From: Blasia pusilla
Taxonomy: Eukaryota > Marchantiophyta > Marchantiopsida > Blasiales
NCBI GenBank assembly: GCA_050084515.1
Contig: CM114275.1
Span: 6,014,001 to 6,078,000 of the forward strand
DNA length: 64,000 nucleotides
Direction of reading: 5' to 3'
Positions 1 through 13,324 of this stretch are shown here, in pieces. The notes beneath the pieces are model-generated. The model saw only the letters and a program-made list of their open reading frames with translations. It was not told the DNA's origin and did no database searches. The stretch's first letter is position 1; each line of letters begins with the position of its first letter. The position numbers and the translations under genes are program-made.

Positions 1-510
1 CTCAAACGGTCGCTATAAAGCCTTACAGAAACCCCGTATGTTCTATGGCGTCCCTTTGTATGGCACATGGAGGTCCCATAAGGTGATGACCGCCCCGGTC
101 ACAAAGTTTTCTTATTTCACCATGTCTCGTGTGGATTAGGAGTTTGTTAATTTATGATTTTTTTATTATTATTATGACAAAAAAATTTCACACATATACA
201 CTTAGATAAAACCAAAAAATGAGTCATGATTTTCTTCTCCGGCTTGAATTTCTCATCATAAAAACAAAGTGGAAATTTTCTCTCTCCCCTTCGAGAAAAT
301 CATTGAACGGATTCATCTACAATATACGAGGAATTTTGTTCATGTAAGTTGGATAGGAAAAAGAAGCATGGGAGTAGGGATCTCAACTACATGATAAGCC
401 TATTTGAATATGTTTAAGATCAACGTTTGATAATTAACCTCATTTTACATTTAACATAAGAAAATAGAATATGAAAACAATTGACAACAAAACTTCTAGA
501 AATTTTCAAA
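1..510. other. AT-rich non-coding DNA, nothing recognised
   Basis: I see no open reading frame with coding character, no RNA gene and no clear repeat end here. The first 120 bases are less AT-rich than the rest and could be the edge of a retroelement, but nothing identifies it. Confidence 0.4.
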
Positions 511-561
511 ACTTTGACAATACCTTGCAACTATGAAATAGTTCCAAGGTATTGTCAAAGT
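511..561. repeat. Short-loop palindrome, 24-bp arms
   Basis: The left arm at 511-534 pairs with 538-561 with one mismatch, around the 3-nt loop gaa. The hairpin sits just upstream of the Ty3 relic. It is one of a set of palindromes in this window that share geometry but not sequence. Confidence 0.85.
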
Positions 562-605
562 CAATTTTCAATTAGATTGAGACCGCCTTGGTTGGAGCAG
601 GAATA

Positions 606-2200
606 GTGGAGATGTCGCATGGAGAGTATGCATCTGCCACTGTCATGCCCGCCAAGAAGGATGTGCATAGCAACTAGACAGATAGGCGGATATGTGGAGA
701 TTACCAACCTATCCATCGGCAGACAAAGTCCGATAGGTATGCCATGCCGACCCTTGAGGAGATCTTTGATATCATTGGGCATGCTAAGTTCTTCGGTTCA
801 TTGGATTTGTAAGCCAGATACCATCAGCTGCCTATTAGATTGGAGGATATGCAGAAGACGGCATTTTGGGGCATTGATCCTCATGGGAAGGATTGCTTGT
901 ACCAATGGCGGTTCTTACTATTCGGGTTAAAGAACGCCCCGGCTGAGTTTTAGAGGTTATGGATAGGATCTTGTCAGGTCTGGATTTTGCTAGATATTAT
1001 ATTGATGACATGGTAGTCTTTTAGAGCCATGGTTGAGAAGCATGAGCGACATCTAGAGGAGGTGTTTTGATGATTGCAACTATATGGGCTGAAGCTACAT
1101 CCAAGAAAGTGCTAGTTCTTCTACGATCAGATTGAGTACTTGGATCACAAGATATACCCAGGGGCCTTGGTCTGCAATATATGAAGGTAGAGGCTATTTC
1201 ACGCATTCCACGCCCTATAGATGTGAGTCAAGTTCGTGCATTTATGGGATTGGCGAACTTCTATCGACGCTGCATTAAGGGTTTCAGTTCGATTGAGAAG
1301 CCGCTTACCTTGCTGACCAAGGTGGATCATGAGTTACACTGGGGGGATGAACAAGAGAGAGCATTTTAGCTACTCAAGGACAGATTGGCGTCCGCGCCCA
1401 TGTTGAGGAGACCGATCAAGGGGTGTCCTTTCCAGTTGCATATCGATTGGAGCATGTTGGGGCTTGGAGCCGTGCTCACCCAACATGACGATGATGATAG
1501 AGAGTTTGTGGTGGCTTACGCTAGTCGCTCGAACAACGCTGCAGAGGCAAAGTAAAGCTCATATGAGGGTGAGTGCTTGGCTGCGGTGTGGGTTGTCGCA
1601 CATTTCAGGTGTTCTTTATTCGGCAACCCCTTTACCATCATTATTGATCATCAACCACTTAAGTGGTTCATGGAGTCCGACCAGCTTGCAAGGAAGCTTG
1701 CGAGGTGGGCTCTTTTGTTGCAAGAGTATGACTTCCAAGTGGTGCATAGACCTAGGACGCTCAACCAAGATGCATATGATTTAAGCCGTAACCCATACCC
1801 GAGTCAGCGAGATGCAACTGGAGCTCGTTGGCATGGTGAGAGTGATGAGGAGTTGGTGCAAGCAGCCTATTTGGGCTTGTTGGCTATGGAAATCCAGATT
1901 GGTGAGACTTCAATGGTGAGGTCTAATGGAGAGTCCTTAGATCTAGAGGCCGGTGAGGAGACGACAGGTGGTCGAGACATTCACGACGATGGAGTGGTCT
2001 TGGAGTACCTGCGTACTGGTAGCGTCGTGAGCATAGTGGGTGCTAGAGAGGAGGAGTGTATGTTTGTCGACAACGATGTATGTTGTGTAGCGTTGTGTAT
2101 GCGCACGACAATGGTGACATACGCTTTAGTGATAATTGGTAGGTCCATGTCCGCACATGGGAGATTTGACTTATTGTTCTTGGAGACTTTTGTGCCATAA
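606..2200 (+). mobile_element. Ty3/gypsy retrotransposon relic (RT and RNase H)
   Basis: This is the degenerate pol region of a Ty3-type LTR retrotransposon. Read in pieces it gives the RT fingers (SDRYAMPTLEEIF near 726-770), QLPIRLEDMQKTAF near 825-870, LLFGLKNAPAEF near 918-950, and the catalytic YIDD box at 998-1009. The connection domain follows (VRAFMGLANFYRR at about 1215-1270), then RNase H with DHQPLKW at 1646-1666 and LARWALLLQEYDFQVVHR after it. In-frame stops occur near 670, 810, 950 and 1367. Frameshifts occur near 958 and between 1060 and 1180, so the element is dead. No convincing gag, protease, integrase or flanking LTRs were found. The longest open piece, 1577-2200, is the RNase H end plus a connector of unknown content. 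Confidence 0.9.
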
Positions 2201-4100
2201 GGATTTCCGCATGGTATAAATCAATTAGTGTTGACCCTAGAGAGGAGTGACAAAGGAGTGATGGTGCGCATGTTCAAGGTAACTTGAATATGTGTGCCAT
2301 CATTGCTAACCTAATCCCTCAGTCTCCAACCCAAGAGAGTTAGGGATTATGCTGGGACAGACAATTGGGATAGGTGATTGAATTCTTTTCATGCATTTTT
2401 CTCTTGTTGTTGAGGATTTTGGATATTGGGTAGAACTTGCGATAGACCTTAGCTTGTGGAGGAATGAGTTGGATGAGTGTGAATGAAGTCATGATCTTTG
2501 GGATTCACGCTTCTATCCATTCCTTCATTATTGGACATAGATTCTATTAATAAGATCGTAGATAATAAGAGTGTCATGGGGAGAGGTATGGATGACATGA
2601 GCAATAGGGGCATGTTTTTGTGCACATGTTGTGTGTCTTCAATGTCAACCATGTATTTCGCGTAAGCTTATGTTTAATAAGTCACACTCTTGTCATTGAT
2701 TTGCACCCAAACATACTCATAGTAGCCACGTTTTGGATATATCAATCTTGTGTCCCATGAGTGTGGGTTTGAGATCACCCCTCTAGCTCAATTTTCCCAA
2801 ATAGGGCTAGGCACTAATGTAATCCCTTCCTCTCCAACACAAGCAAGCTATTCAAGACTTGGGACAAAAATTCTTAAAAGTCGAGAGACCTAAAATAATG
2901 CTAGTGGGCATGGTGGTCCCAAATGCCCGATGGACCTAGAACGAGTCTCTAACCATGGCTCAACATATATGTCTCGGGTCCAAGTTGAATAATAGGATGG
3001 AAATGGATCTTCTAGGATTTTGACACAAGATGTGATTTCCAAGAGATACAAGCTTTCATGGTGTACAAGACTTTTCTCCAACATTTGGAGGGACCTCATA
3101 TGGATGATTAGTAAGAGTTCCAATTTCTAAATGTAGTAGAGATGAATGATAGCTTGGAGGATGTATTGAGCTTCAAGATACATGCCCACTACTGGTCATG
3201 AGGCGTATGACGGGTTAACGACTACGACTATACCCATACCATTAGATTGTGTATTAGAGGGATATGATATAAGTGATGACAATTAGATGCTAGAAACTTT
3301 GGATAGTAGAGGGTTACATAGTTTTAGCCAAAAAGAGTTGGGTTCTTCATAGAGGAATGATCAAAGTGTGGAGATTGGCAATCCGAAGAATCTACAAAAA
3401 TTTCAATGGCAAATGGGTGAGAGTCTTCAAAGGCATGCAATGATTGATCATTGCTACTCCTAAAGTGATAGAGGCACATGTTGTACAAACTTGGTACAAG
3501 GCTTTTTAGGAAAGTTCATGATGCAATGTTGTTACATTCTTAAACTTATCGTGAAAAATGATGTTCGAGTTATCTTAGAGGGTTGAACTTAACTTGAGTG
3601 AGAATTAAAATTTTGTTACGGAATATGTGGAGAGGGAGGTAGAGGGAGTTTTGGAGATAGTGGATGAGCTATACCACTTTCCAAAGAAGGCCACCTCATG
3701 ATGGTGCGCAAGTCACTCGGATAGATCATTAAGAGCAACACGGAGTGGGTGTGTAGAGAACACTTAGAATTGTGCTATTGAGGGTGAAGGTTCTCCTCGA
3801 GAAGGTCTAAATGAATTCTTGTAGATTGAATATTCTCGTGGGGAAGCATTTGCAATTGTCCTTGTGTGGCTGCAGGAGAATCCAGATTTGTAGCACAACC
3901 ACTTACAATTGGGCTATGGCGTGACAGATATTCTAAATGAGAAGCTTGTCCCAAACTTTTGTTTTGGTGTGTGTGTGTCGGTGAATTGAGAGTCGTAGCA
4001 CAACCATATCCTCAAATCATGGAGGACGTCATCTAAGTAAGATCAGCTATCACTTTTCAGCAGCTGCACTACTCCGAAGCCCGGACTGCACTCCTTCGCC
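2201..4100. other. Intergenic DNA, possible decayed 3' part of the Ty3 element
   Basis: No open frame with recognisable protein content is present. The position downstream of RNase H suggests a decayed integrase/3' region, but I could not identify an integrase zinc finger, a catalytic triad or an LTR. Confidence 0.3.
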
Positions 4101-4583
4101 CACCGGCTATGGACGCATTGGGATTCATCTGCCGCAGTGAATGGGTTGTGGGTCGTAAGGTCGCAGCTGCTCCACCGGAGACATCCTCTGCAAATTGAAG
4201 CTCTCTCTCTCTCTCTCTCTACTTTTCGCAGATCTAAGTCCCATGGCCCTTTTGGGTTTCTGTGGACAAAAAATCACTCTGTCTGCGAGGCTATGCCAGG
4301 AATTTGGGAATGAGGTCCTCGTCCATGTCGGAGGCACCCGTTGAGTGGGAGGAACATGAGAGGCATTATTATGAGAGCATTTGATCCGTCCACTCAGCTC
4401 TTTCCAAGTAGCTCCAGCATTCAGTCCACTTCTCTCCCGAGACGCATTGACGAGATTCTCGCGTTTCACAATTGAAGCAACCGTCTCTGGGCACTTGGGA
4501 GAGCTGGCGTAGAGTGCGAGTCTCATTAGCTGGGGGAGGTTTGCGGGAAATGGATCTTTGTAAGTAGCAAGTCCACTCTAATA
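4101..4583 (+). promoter_or_regulatory. Promoter and 5' leader region of the SPD1-like gene
   Basis: This stretch lies directly upstream of the start codon and is less AT-rich than the DNA before it. It holds a (CT)10 tract at 4201-4220, the kind of pyrimidine-rich patch common around plant transcription starts and in leaders. No clear TATA box was seen. The transcription start cannot be fixed from sequence alone. Confidence 0.45.
4201..4220. repeat. (CT)10 microsatellite
   Basis: Twenty bases of perfect CT dinucleotide repeat in the presumed 5' leader of the SPD1-like gene. Confidence 0.95.
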
Positions 4584-7500
4584 ATGGAGTTCGCGACGAT
4601 GCTCTGGACTATGAAACCTCCAACACCCTGTCTGCATCATGCCACACTCAAGAGAAGTGTGTGCATAAGCTTCCTGGCAACGGCCCACAAATTGAAGTGT
4701 GGCGAGCTCCTTCACTTCCACAAGTCGGATGAATTCTCACAGTCGTTTTCCAATCCCGTAGTGTCAAGTCAATGCCTTTGTAACGTGAACTCCAGCCACG
4801 GAATTCAAACAGGAAATCGCAGAGCAACTACGTTATTGGATTCTTTCGCATCTTCATCTGGAAAAGAGAGACCGCATGTGGAGAATTTAGGGGCTAGAAA
4901 GCTCGCAAGGTTCTCAACTGCCTCAGTGTCCTCGTGCAAAAGACCAGCTTCTGGTGTGGTAGCTCAGGCTGCAAATACCGAGCTCGCAACAATTGAAATC
5001 CACAGCCACGTGAAGACGGGCCATAATGGTAAGCTGAGTCGCCCCTCTGTCGGCGGATGAGAGGAGTTGTTTCTCTATCTGTGCAATTTCTGTGATCTAC
5101 TGAGACTACCTGAATAGAAGATTTGGAAAATGTGGAGCTCAGAACTGGTTTGAGTTACACCAAGCGGTCCGAGAATCTTACGCGATTTGTGTGAATTACC
5201 TGAGGAATCCAGTGTGTCATAGTTGTTCAGAGGAGGTTGAAAATAGATGTTTGGAAGACTAGTTTATTTCTACATCCAAACCAAAACAGAGAAAAAGATT
5301 GAGATTACGTGAGGTGTATGTTATACTTGAGGGACGAGGTGCTATGAATTAGTGCTATGGTGTTGCGATTTAGTCAGATTGAGTGGGATCCGTCGTGGTT
5401 TCAGTCAGTTTGGTGAGGGCTTCAGTTTGTAGAATGTGTGCTAGCGGAGCTAATTCTTTGAATCTGAGGTTTTTTTGTGTATGGCTTCCTTGTTTAGGGA
5501 GTAGAGAAGAGCTACAGAAGTTACTTGATTTGGTGCCTCAGCATTTACTGGAAAGACTGCAAGAGCATGAGGAAATTGAGCGACTGGTGGAGATTGTTTT
5601 GGACCTTGGTCGGAAGCCGGTGGCACGCTTTCCATCTGGTGACTGGTTCATATCACAGGACGTAGTTACTACCGCTGACATAGACCACGCAATTGCACAG
5701 GTTTTCATATCAGTTGGCTCACACTTCGAGTTGTTTGGTTGCTCGCTCTCAAACTACTGACATGTTGATCGAGTTAGTTGGAATTCTGGCACTTAGTGGA
5801 GCACTCCTTATTTGTTCACATGCATAGTTATTTCGCAAACAACTGGGATTTGTTAGTAAGAACAGGAGTCTTGCTGCAAGTGTACTGGAATGACTTGAAA
5901 TCTTGGATAGATGAAAGCCACAGCTCCAAATGCTGAATGCTGTTTGGTATTCAGAAACTCTTAAAAGTCCGTGAAGAGAAGAATACCATCAGGTTTATTT
6001 TGAACTGGACCGTAGGTGTCAGGAAAAACACTTTGCCTCGGTAAAGGGATGTAAGTTGTGACGAAACCCCACCTCTTGGCTACCCTGATTTTGAGTGCAG
6101 GTGGGAGAATTTGCTGATGATAATCGAGCTGGAATGGATCGTACGCTGCACCGAATTAGTGCGATTAGAAATCGGTCTGGACGGATTGTAGGACTGACTT
6201 GTCGAGTAGGACGAGCGATATCTGGCAGTGCAGAGATGGTCCGTGACTTGGTGGCAGGCGGTGCTTCCTTACTGCTTATGGGTCCACCAGGAGTGGGGAA
6301 AACCACTGCCATAAGGTGAGGGAGGCTTTGACGTGCTTGTCTGGCTGCTGTCAAAGTTGTCCAGATATGAAGTGCGGCTCATTGTTCTAATTTACTCTTT
6401 ACATGTATGGAGCTACTTCTATTGATGATCTTTGGGCCTGCAAATGCAAGATAGATAATAGATGAGACGGTCCTTGTCTGTGATCTGCGTTACAATTTGA
6501 TTCTGAGCTAGGGTTTTTCTGGGTTCGTTACCTTAGAGAGGTTGCGAGGATGCTTGCGGATGAGTACAACAGAAGAGTTGTCATAGTTGACACCTCAAAT
6601 GAGATTGCTGGAGATGGAGACATTGCTCATGTTGGGATTGGTCGAGCACGCAGAATGCAAGTCCCAAAAGTAGAGCTTCAGCATATGGTAAGATGACCAC
6701 ATGACGAATTTTTATATTCCAGTCCTTACTCATTTCATGTCTATTTGTTATGGTTTCCATCAGTCACAGTACTATCGATGGTTTGTAGCAGACTAGAGCT
6801 TGCATCTTCCTTACCTATCAGGACCAGTCAAATAGATGCTTTGCTGTCAGAGAGAAGAAATTGTCCCTCAAACATATGATTCCGTTGGACAGCTACTTTT
6901 ATTTCGAACTACCATTCACAAGTTTGCTCTCTATAATGAGCTCGGATATAAATCTAAAATTGTCTCATCAGCTCGTTTCATCAACCAGTTCTTCAATCGA
7001 TTTCATGAATAGTCACAGTTATCTTTGAGTGCTTCCAAGTGTTTTGACCTTTTCAACCTCGTGATATATTGCAGGTTATGATAGAAGCTGTGGAAAATCA
7101 TATGCCCCAGACAGTCGTGATTGATGAGATTGGAACTGAACTGGAGGCCCTTGCTGCTGGAACTATTGCCCAGAGAGGAGTTCAGCTCGTTGGAACTGCC
7201 CATGGCATGACTGTCGAGAACCTCATCAAGAACCCCTCTCTGCAAATTCTCGCTGGTGGCATCCAGGTATCTTTATTCAGCTGTTTACGTGCAACGGGAG
7301 CCAGTTTTCAATTCGCACTTTGATTGCTTGAGGTCGGTGTGCGTTGTTAGAAATTCGGAGCTTGCAGGTAGTAGCTCCTGAACCTTGACTCTAGGAGAGA
7401 AGAGTATGGATGGTGATTTTCCTGTCAGATGTGCTCTCAAGTTCAGGAAGGGAGAATCCTGTCTAATTGGATTTTTTGGAGCAAGATAGATAGATACCAT

Positions 7501-10500
7501 TGATGCTTAGAGCGAGAGAACTCACTAGGTTTGTGTATATGTGGTGGGATTGGAGATGGTGTGAAGAGTGTGACACTTGGTGATGAGGAAGCCAGGAGGA
7601 GAGGAGTGCAAAAGAGTGTTTTGGAGCGCAAGGGACCCCCAACCTTCGCAGCTGCAGTGGAAATGGTGACTCGTAATGAATGGCACGTTCATAGAAGCCT
7701 TGCTGCTACTGTGGACTTTCTCCTTGCAGGTAGTAGCTCCAGAACTTCGTGTTTAATGAAACTGATTCAGAAGAAGCTTCAATAAAGCATTCTATATCTG
7801 CAACTCAAAGGTTGGGGATCAACCAACGCGGGCTGCTGCAGCCTAATGGGTGGTGCTTAAGAGACCCTGCTCACCTTCTAGTTTCTCTATGTCATGGTAC
7901 TGCTTACCCTTGATCCCTGCAGAGCAAATCAATGAATGTTGAAATACCAATGTTTGCTTCTCTTTATGCAGGGCGTCCTCCCAAACTTGAGTATCGTAAG
8001 ATGAGTGATGACGGACAAGTAATAGTAGGAAATGGGGTTTCACTGGGAGAAAATGAAAGCTCGCCATCACTGGGGACTCCTAGCTCACAGTTCTCTGTGG
8101 ACAGTGGGAGTGAGAACGAAAGTGATGATGAAGAAGATGAAGAGGACGAAGCAGAGGAGTCGGAGAAAGGGAAGCCTCAGAAGACATGGGCGCCTGCAGA
8201 TACACCTCTTTTGCTTTACACTTACCAGGTGCATTGTCTCTCTGTAGCCCATCAGTCCTTCGCTGACATTCAGAGAAATTCTCGACGACTCTTGTCATCT
8301 TGGGGTCCAAGTAGGCAAACTGCAGGGGTGTTACAGCCGGTAGCTGTTTGTGTTCTGTAGTGGGACTGGTTGTTGCTGTCATGGGGCAAGTTCGATCGTA
8401 ATCTTACAGACTTTTCATCAGGGACTTGTCTTGTCGTCAAGAAAACGGATTGCATGCCTGTGCGATGCATGATGATAAGAAACCCCTTCCCCTCATTTTG
8501 AAAAAATCGCAGGCACGAACCTCTTTTCTTAATCACCTCTCCGACCCCTTTCATCATTTTAGAAAGCCTTCTACCTCCTCATTTTCGAAAAAGCAAAAAC
8601 AAAAGGAAAAACAAAACCATTCCCTCCCCCTCATTGTGAAAGCAAACCCAACCCCTCCCCACTTCTTTAGTGGGAAAGCAAAATCCCTCCACCCGAACCC
8701 ACACCTTATCATTTCTGTAACCTCCTCCCTCGACTACTAATGTGTAATAACTTCCAATGGACATTCAAAGTGTTTAAAATTCAAATGTACCATTTTGGTT
8801 TTTAGCCAGTGGTCAGGATGTGGAAGGTTGAAAAAAATCAGCTTGCTTGCATCCTGAGGTTGAGCCGGATACATGGGCAGGTAACAGAGGCCTCCCTGGA
8901 GCAAGTTATGGAGGTGATGGGGCTCGAGAAGTCTGTGCAGCTGACAAATGATATTGGCACTGCCGATGTCGTTCTGGCATTAAGATCAAAGCTAAAGCAG
9001 AACCCCTGGGTGCGTGGGATGGCAAAGTATAGACAGCTTCCTGTTTTCGCCATCAAGGTACTGAATTACCTTATTTTTTAGTCTGCAGGTGATAACAATG
9101 ATGGCCAGTAGCTCTAGTTCCTCAGTTTACAACCTTATTCTTGCAAACCCGTATTGCGTTTGCTTTGTTTTCGACGGTGGGGGCAGGTTTTTCCATCTGT
9201 TGTGTTGCAAAATAGATTGCAGTTCTAATCAGTTCTTGCTTGCAGGCTAACACCATGGCACAAATGGTGAGAGCCATGCGAGCTATTCTGGGGATGGATT
9301 CGTTGGCAGCAAATACGCTGACAACTTCATACCGGTCAGAAGCTAGAAGCAAAGCTGATGAAGGTGGTGGGTGGCAAACTGTCAATCGCAAAAGTACATC
9401 AGAGGACGAGATCGATGCACTTGAGGTCTGTCTCTCCCAACATCCCATTCTCTGCGATAGGCCATGTCGTTTCAGATTGGAAACGATCGCTGCTGATATT
9501 ATTAGGATTTTTGTTGCCAAAGTAATCAGAACATGACAGTCTATCCCTCAGAATCTGTGAACTCATCGTAAATTCTCCAATTCGCTGAGAGGATGAACTC
9601 AGGAGAGCTCCAGATTGATTAGATATGAGCCTATTATTGTAACCAGAGCAGTAAAAAAATTGTGGTGGAGAGTACTAACTCCTCAGATCACCATCAGCAT
9701 GATAACCCTGAAAACTGATCGGCGAATATCCAATTTTCAAGGCTGTGCAGCACCAGAGGGTAAATAGTGCCAGTGCAGACTATGCAGAATCTTGGTGGCA
9801 AACAATGGAATGCTAACCTGTGGCAGCTGAGTGAGTCTGTCTGGAGCCCATTCTACAAGAGGCATTTGAAGGAGGAGAAAAGCATTTGAAGAATGGGCCC
9901 CAGACATTTGAAGAATTATGGCTTTCGTACTAGTAATCATTGGAACAATCCTCCTCAATGGTGGAAGCACACATAGGTGATGGTTGACATGTGTCTGTTC
10001 AGCCAGGAAAGAAAATTTAGGCTCAACTTTCAATTTTGTGACACAGGCTCTCTCTTGATACTCGAAAAAAATTGAGTACTCTGTTCTCTTCAAAACCCCT
10101 GACCCATTGCAACACACTGGCGTGATATACTACTACTTGGTGTCTGCTGTGACAGAGACTCCATGTTAAAGCCCTGGTTTGGACCTATAACCCTTGATCT
10201 AGTGGAATGATTTCATCCACATCTTTGATGGCAACTCATGCACGAGTTCTCCAGTGATATACATTCCACATGACATTTGGGCAAGATGTGGGATGATGAA
10301 GAGAAGTTGAGAGTTTTATCTGTTTTACTGAAGAATTCTCCTACCTTGTGTTCAGGAAGCAAGATTGGCGATCGAGCAACTCGTCATTCCTAAAGGGCAG
10401 CCAGTTGAGTTACTTCCTAGGACACCAGAAATAATAGCTCTACAAATCAAGTTAGTTGAAGGTTACCAGCTATCAACAGAGAGGGCTGGCACAGATTTGA

Positions 10501-10646
10501 ATATTCGGCTCCGCATTCTTCCTACTTTTGCAGAGATGAGCTCTGAAACCTGGTCTGAGGATGGGGATAAGAAATCTTCTGAAGGGCTGGAAGCAAATGT
10601 TGAAGGGGGAAAGAGTGTCGTTCGGTTACCCATTTTACCGGAGTAG
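4584..10646 (+). CDS. SPD1: Plastid P-loop ATPase, Ycf45/SPD1 family (10 exons)
   Basis: Joined exons are 4584-5028, 5498-5700, 6101-6315, 6537-6687, 7075-7266, 7567-7729, 7972-8228, 8806-9057, 9246-9425 and 10356-10646. All introns are GT-AG and the phase is kept throughout, giving 782 residues. The N-terminal part is rich in Ser, Thr and basic residues, as in a chloroplast transit peptide. Walker A is GPPGVGKT (277-284). A conserved strand [16 protein letters not shown] follows (from about 301), and Walker B is TVVIDE (351-356). The segment GDEEARRRG with [10 protein letters not shown] is typical of cyanobacterial/plastid Ycf45 ATPases. An acidic linker lies at 504-521. The C-terminal region (about 690-750) looks like the R3H-type end of the family. 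In Arabidopsis, SPD1 is needed for plastid development in seedlings; the same role here is inferred. Exon 8 uses the acceptor ending at 8805, because the nearby CAG at 8809 would break the frame. The start is the first ATG of the open frame. Confidence 0.88.
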
Positions 10647-13007
10647 CAGACTATACTCAAATTTTCTCTCTGGCTGTTATTTCCTACCTGATGCAGAAGA
10701 AATCATGGTTGAAGGTGAAGAAATTGGTGCTTGCAAGCTGGTCAAGAGATTGGATGCACCTTTTTCTGACTCAGAAAACTTCTTTGGGAATCAAACCCAC
10801 CCCTCCCCCCCCAAATGTCCAACAACTGGATTGTTGTAGAAATCGACCTTCACTCTTAAGCATATCTTATAAGAAAGCTTGTACATTATTAAGCGAAAGC
10901 CAATATTTTTGGGAAGCAAGATGCACTCTTGAGCACTAAAACTATCTCAAAAAAAAGTTGTATGCAAGTCAAGCCAATTTTTGAAATCTCTCGAGAAGAC
11001 AACTAGTGAAGAATGAATGAGAGCTTGTAGTTGTTGTTTTCTTTTGTCCCTCCCACTCTTCCCGATTTTAGGGTGTTCACATTCTAGTGATGAGAAAAGG
11101 TTTACGAGCAGTAGTGGCCATTTGTCATCTTCAATTCCATTTCCTTCACCTATAATTTTGGGTGTGCACTTTGGTAGGAGGAAGCTAATTATTATCATTT
11201 GCTCCCAAGATTCCTTCATTTCTAGACGTGAGGGTGTCTACATATGAAGGAAAACTTCCATTCTCTTATTTTGTGTGGCTGGTCCACTTTTGGACTTATG
11301 GGTGTTCACTTTACCTCAACAAAATATATCCAGTATGAGAGAGGAGTTCTAATGTTTCTTCTTTTGTGCATCTTTCTCCTTCTTGAGTTTTGGTAGTGCA
11401 CTTTTATAAGAAAATGTCAAAACTTCATATCTTTGGCAAGGAGCACAAAGATTTTCTGAGCTAGTGGATTGTTTTCCGATACTCATAGAGTTCGATCGGT
11501 AATTTCCAAATATTTTCTGGTTTTATCATTTTTTACAAAGAAATTGTGTTTTCCGGGTCGGATTTTTTCCGTATTTTTGGTAATCGAATCGGGAATTTTT
11601 TAATTTTACTGGTTTGCATTACAAAGAATGCAAGTTCTATGTGCCCCTAGATTCTTGGTTTCTTCCACATATGTGTGTGAGTTCAATTAATGTCTTGTGA
11701 TGTAACATTATTGCATTGATTTGAAGTTCAACTAATTTTCGTTGATGGTTTGATGGGTGGATTGTGGAGATTGTTTGGAACGAGAATGAGTCGACACGTG
11801 GCATAGTGTGGACGAATATGAGATTGTTAATGACAAAAGAGAAACAACTCTACTTGAATCTGTCCCAAGGTCTTGACTAGCCCTCCTCTTCTATCTTAAG
11901 TGGAAGAGAAATTGACCGTGGTATGCCAAGTTTCCTCTCAATCACTACATTCAATAATGGAAAGTATCATATCATATCATATTCATTTTATTTTCTCAAA
12001 CAAGGGCACTCATGGGCAATTGTTGTTTTGTATGTGTGAGGAAATTATATGTCAATCACTCAAGAAGGATTCCATTGCAAACAGTAGTTCCATGGAATCA
12101 ATTTGAAGGGGACACAACCAAAAAAAATTCTGGTCGGAAACTTGGTTTCAAAATTAGAAATTCATGTACGCACAACTATCCTCTTATCTACAAGAAGTTG
12201 AATATTGGAACATGGCTTTCATGTCATTAGAAGGCATGCCTTGGAAAATAAAAGGGTTGAGAGCTTTACCATCCTTCCATGTTTGTGATTATAGAGTATA
12301 GAGAATTGAGAGTCATGATACCTCTTCACCACTAATTTAAGCACTCTTTCACTATAATTTGAGTCTTCATGTTCTTAATTGGTTTAGTAAAAAATAGTAA
12401 GGAGACGGTTCTTCCACACAATAGCTATAATGATTTCACATGGCCTAGTTTCTAATGATGTTTGTGTTTGTAAAGTGCTAGTTGTAATTTCTTGTATACC
12501 ATCCATCAAGAAAGGATTTTGATATTTTGAAGATGAAAAAATGGACGTGGAAAATCATGGCAAGGGACTCATGAGGACCCATTCAAAAACTTCAAACAAC
12601 CAAAACCTAACATGAAAATCAACAACATAGTCTCTAAGAGAAAAAAATGACTTGAAAACAAAAAAATGAACAAAATCGATGACAACTGAAAGACGTACTA
12701 TACTCATCCAACTCTTTATATCTATTCTATTAAAGTAACATAAGTTTTATGGTAAGAGGATAACTTTTCTATTTGGATTGAAGTCTTCTACAACTAAACG
12801 TAAAAATTTTAACATATTAAATTTTTTTATCAATAAACCACATCTAAAACTAATGAACAACTAGGGCCCTTATCACTTGGAAAAACACTCTCCAAGGCAC
12901 AAGCATAACTTAATGCTAGCATAAATACCTTTTGAGACTTCCTAGTTGTACTTAAACTAGCACAAACATTATTTTAGGCTCATTAGTATTTTCACCTTAT
13001 CTATCAT
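10647..13007. other. 3' flank of SPD1-like gene and AT-rich intergenic DNA
   Basis: The first few hundred bases presumably hold the 3' UTR, but no textbook AATAAA signal is close to the stop. The rest is AT-rich with only short spurious frames and no recognised repeat boundary. Confidence 0.4.
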
Positions 13008-13324
13008 GGTTGCATAAAAACGGACATAGACGGACAAGTTTAGCTATGTCCACGGACATAGGTTGCAAAAGGTGGGGTCCACACTTACCATTCATAGTGA
13101 AAGGCAAGACGAGGGTGAGGGCGAGGGCGAGCGGGCAGGGCAATAAGGGGGTACAGAGTGGAGGTGGGAGGAGGAAGAAACGAGAAAGTGAGGATCACGA
13201 ATGCTAGTGAGGGATGAAAAAGAAGAGGGGGATAGGGTCCACATGGACAAGTCTTTATATAGGACGGACGTAAGTCCACGGACATAGACATGTCCACGGA
13301 CACGTACTTTGTCCATATGCAACC
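13008..13324. mobile_element. MITE-like element, GGTTGCATA termini (copy A)
   Basis: The element starts GGTTGCATA and ends TATGCAACC, perfect 9-bp terminal inverted repeats. Inside each end are several copies of the palindromic motif tgtccacggaca/tgtccgtggaca. The middle is purine-rich. A reverse-strand relative lies near 27.6-27.87 kb and an end fragment at about 30.0 kb. It has no coding capacity. A target-site duplication is not obvious, so the superfamily is unassigned. Confidence 0.7.

Noticed and set aside
4125-4526. 133-codon minus-strand frame upstream of SPD1
   Set aside because: It lies in the leader region, reads through the CT microsatellite as Arg/Glu repeats, and has no domain.
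9737-10117. 126-codon minus-strand frame inside SPD1 intron 9
   Set aside because: It shows no motif, has low-complexity borders, and is wholly intronic to a gene on the other strand.
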